Source: a bacterium
GTDB taxonomy: Bacteria; Patescibacteriota; Minisyncoccia; UBA10092
Length of the DNA stretch: 34,295 nt
Reading direction: 5' to 3'
NCBI GenBank assembly: GCA_021790275.1
Contig: JAJYIB010000003.1
Coordinates: 1-34,295, forward strand
Part shown: positions 33,588 through 34,295 of the stretch, piece after piece
Numbering within the stretch: position 1 is the first letter of the stretch
Layout of the letters: each line of letters begins with the position of its first letter
Position numbers and translations under genes: made by a program
The notes under the pieces: generated by a model
The model's input: only the letters and a program-made list of their open reading frames with translations
Told to the model about the DNA's origin: nothing
Database searches by the model: none

Positions 33588-34295
33588 CTATTTTTCCAGT
33601 TCCGTCAACACTTTTTTCAAATCTTCCGGCAGGCCGGCTTCAAAAGCGAACGAGCGGCCGCCAAGGGAAAAGACCAGATAAAACGCATGAAGAAACTGAC
33701 GATGCAGACCTTGCGGAGCTTCCCGTCCTTTACCATAAACTTTATCGCCCGCCACCGGATGGCCAAGCGATGCCATCTGCACTCTTATCTGATGCATTCG
33801 GCCGGTTTTCGGAAAAACTTCCATTAAAGAATAGCTTTTGAATTTTTCAACGAGTTTGTATTCGGTAATCGCCAGTTTTCCTTTCATTTCTTTCGATTTT
33901 TGTTTTTCCGGCCGCGCGATGATTCTTTTGCGAAAATCTTTCGGCGATCTGATAATTTCTGAAATTATTTCTCCCGATTCCTTTTTCGGCCGCCCCCAAA
34001 CCAGCGCCAGATATTTTTTGACCACCCGCTTTTCCTGCCATTCTTTTTTTAAATTTTCGAAAGTTTTCTGGTTTTTGGCGACAACCATAAGACCGGATGT
34101 GTCCTTGTCGAGCCGATGCACGATGCCCGGACGAACCGGATCTTCGCCGACGTTTTTTATTTCCGGCCAGCGCGCGACAAGAGCGTTGACCAAAGTGTCG
34201 GCCGGCTCGTTTTCGGAAGGGTGAACCGAAATTCCCGGCTGTTTGTTTAAAACGACAATGTCGGCGTCTTCGTAAACAACGTCGAGCGGGATATT
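33588..34295 (-). CDS. RluA-family 23S rRNA pseudouridine synthase (5' end outside window)
   Basis: VVYEDADIVVLNKQPGISVHPSENEPADTLVNAL..RPGIVHRLDKDTSGLMVVAKN..PKTGRMHQIRVQMASLGHPVAGDKVYG. Open to the window edge. Confidence 0.93.
   Translation of the reverse strand, partial: NIPLDVVYEDADIVVLNKQPGISVHPSENEPADTLVNALVARWPEIKNVGEDPVRPGIVHRLDKDTSGLMVVAKNQKTFENLKKEWQEKRVVKKYLALVWGRPKKESGEIISEIIRSPKDFRKRIIARPEKQKSKEMKGKLAITEYKLVEKFKSYSLMEVFPKTGRMHQIRVQMASLGHPVAGDKVYGKGREAPQGLHRQFLHAFYLVFSLGGRSFAFEAGLPEDLKKVLTELEK

Noticed and set aside
1-34295. Genome-wide TGA recoding (code 4 or 25) suggested by the in-frame TGA at 12652
   Set aside because: TGA terminates well-defined genes such as tsaD, valS and the response regulator, each overlapping the next start; Trp and Gly use normal codons throughout.

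Overview
The window looks like a chromosomal segment of a Candidate Phyla Radiation (Patescibacteria/Parcubacteria-like) bacterium. This is inferred from compact genes, TrbC/VirB2-like pilins, short aminoacyl-tRNA synthetase and sigma factor, and terminator style. I support about 36 protein genes and five tRNAs: Ser-CGA, Arg-GCG, Glu-TTC, Leu-TAG, Leu-GAG. Core genes include recG, tsaD, valS, murD, hppA, nusA, rplS, a sigma-70 factor and an RluA-type synthase. Accessory blocks are: a MarR-controlled efflux operon with two adaptors; a sortase beside a tandem-repeat surface protein; a solute-binding protein coupled to three pilin-like proteins, one with an M15-like peptidase tail; and an AT-rich island at about 11.4-13.1 kb encoding NYN, KTSC and PD-(D/E)XK-like proteins. 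Main observations for follow-up: (1) a dispersed family of GC-rich perfect hairpins with a CCGC-N3-GCGG core, found in intergenic terminators and also in frame inside recG and murD; (2) an in-frame TGA inside the PD-(D/E)XK-like gene, with 58 plausible codons after it; (3) heptanucleotide CGAAAAT-type repeats inside tsaD in both orientations; (4) two genes (recG, tsaD) that start 1-3 nt after a tRNA; (5) a tRNA-Leu(GAG) with C33 and G55; (6) the solute-binding protein/pilin/M15 operon. All calls come from reading the sequence; no database search was run.
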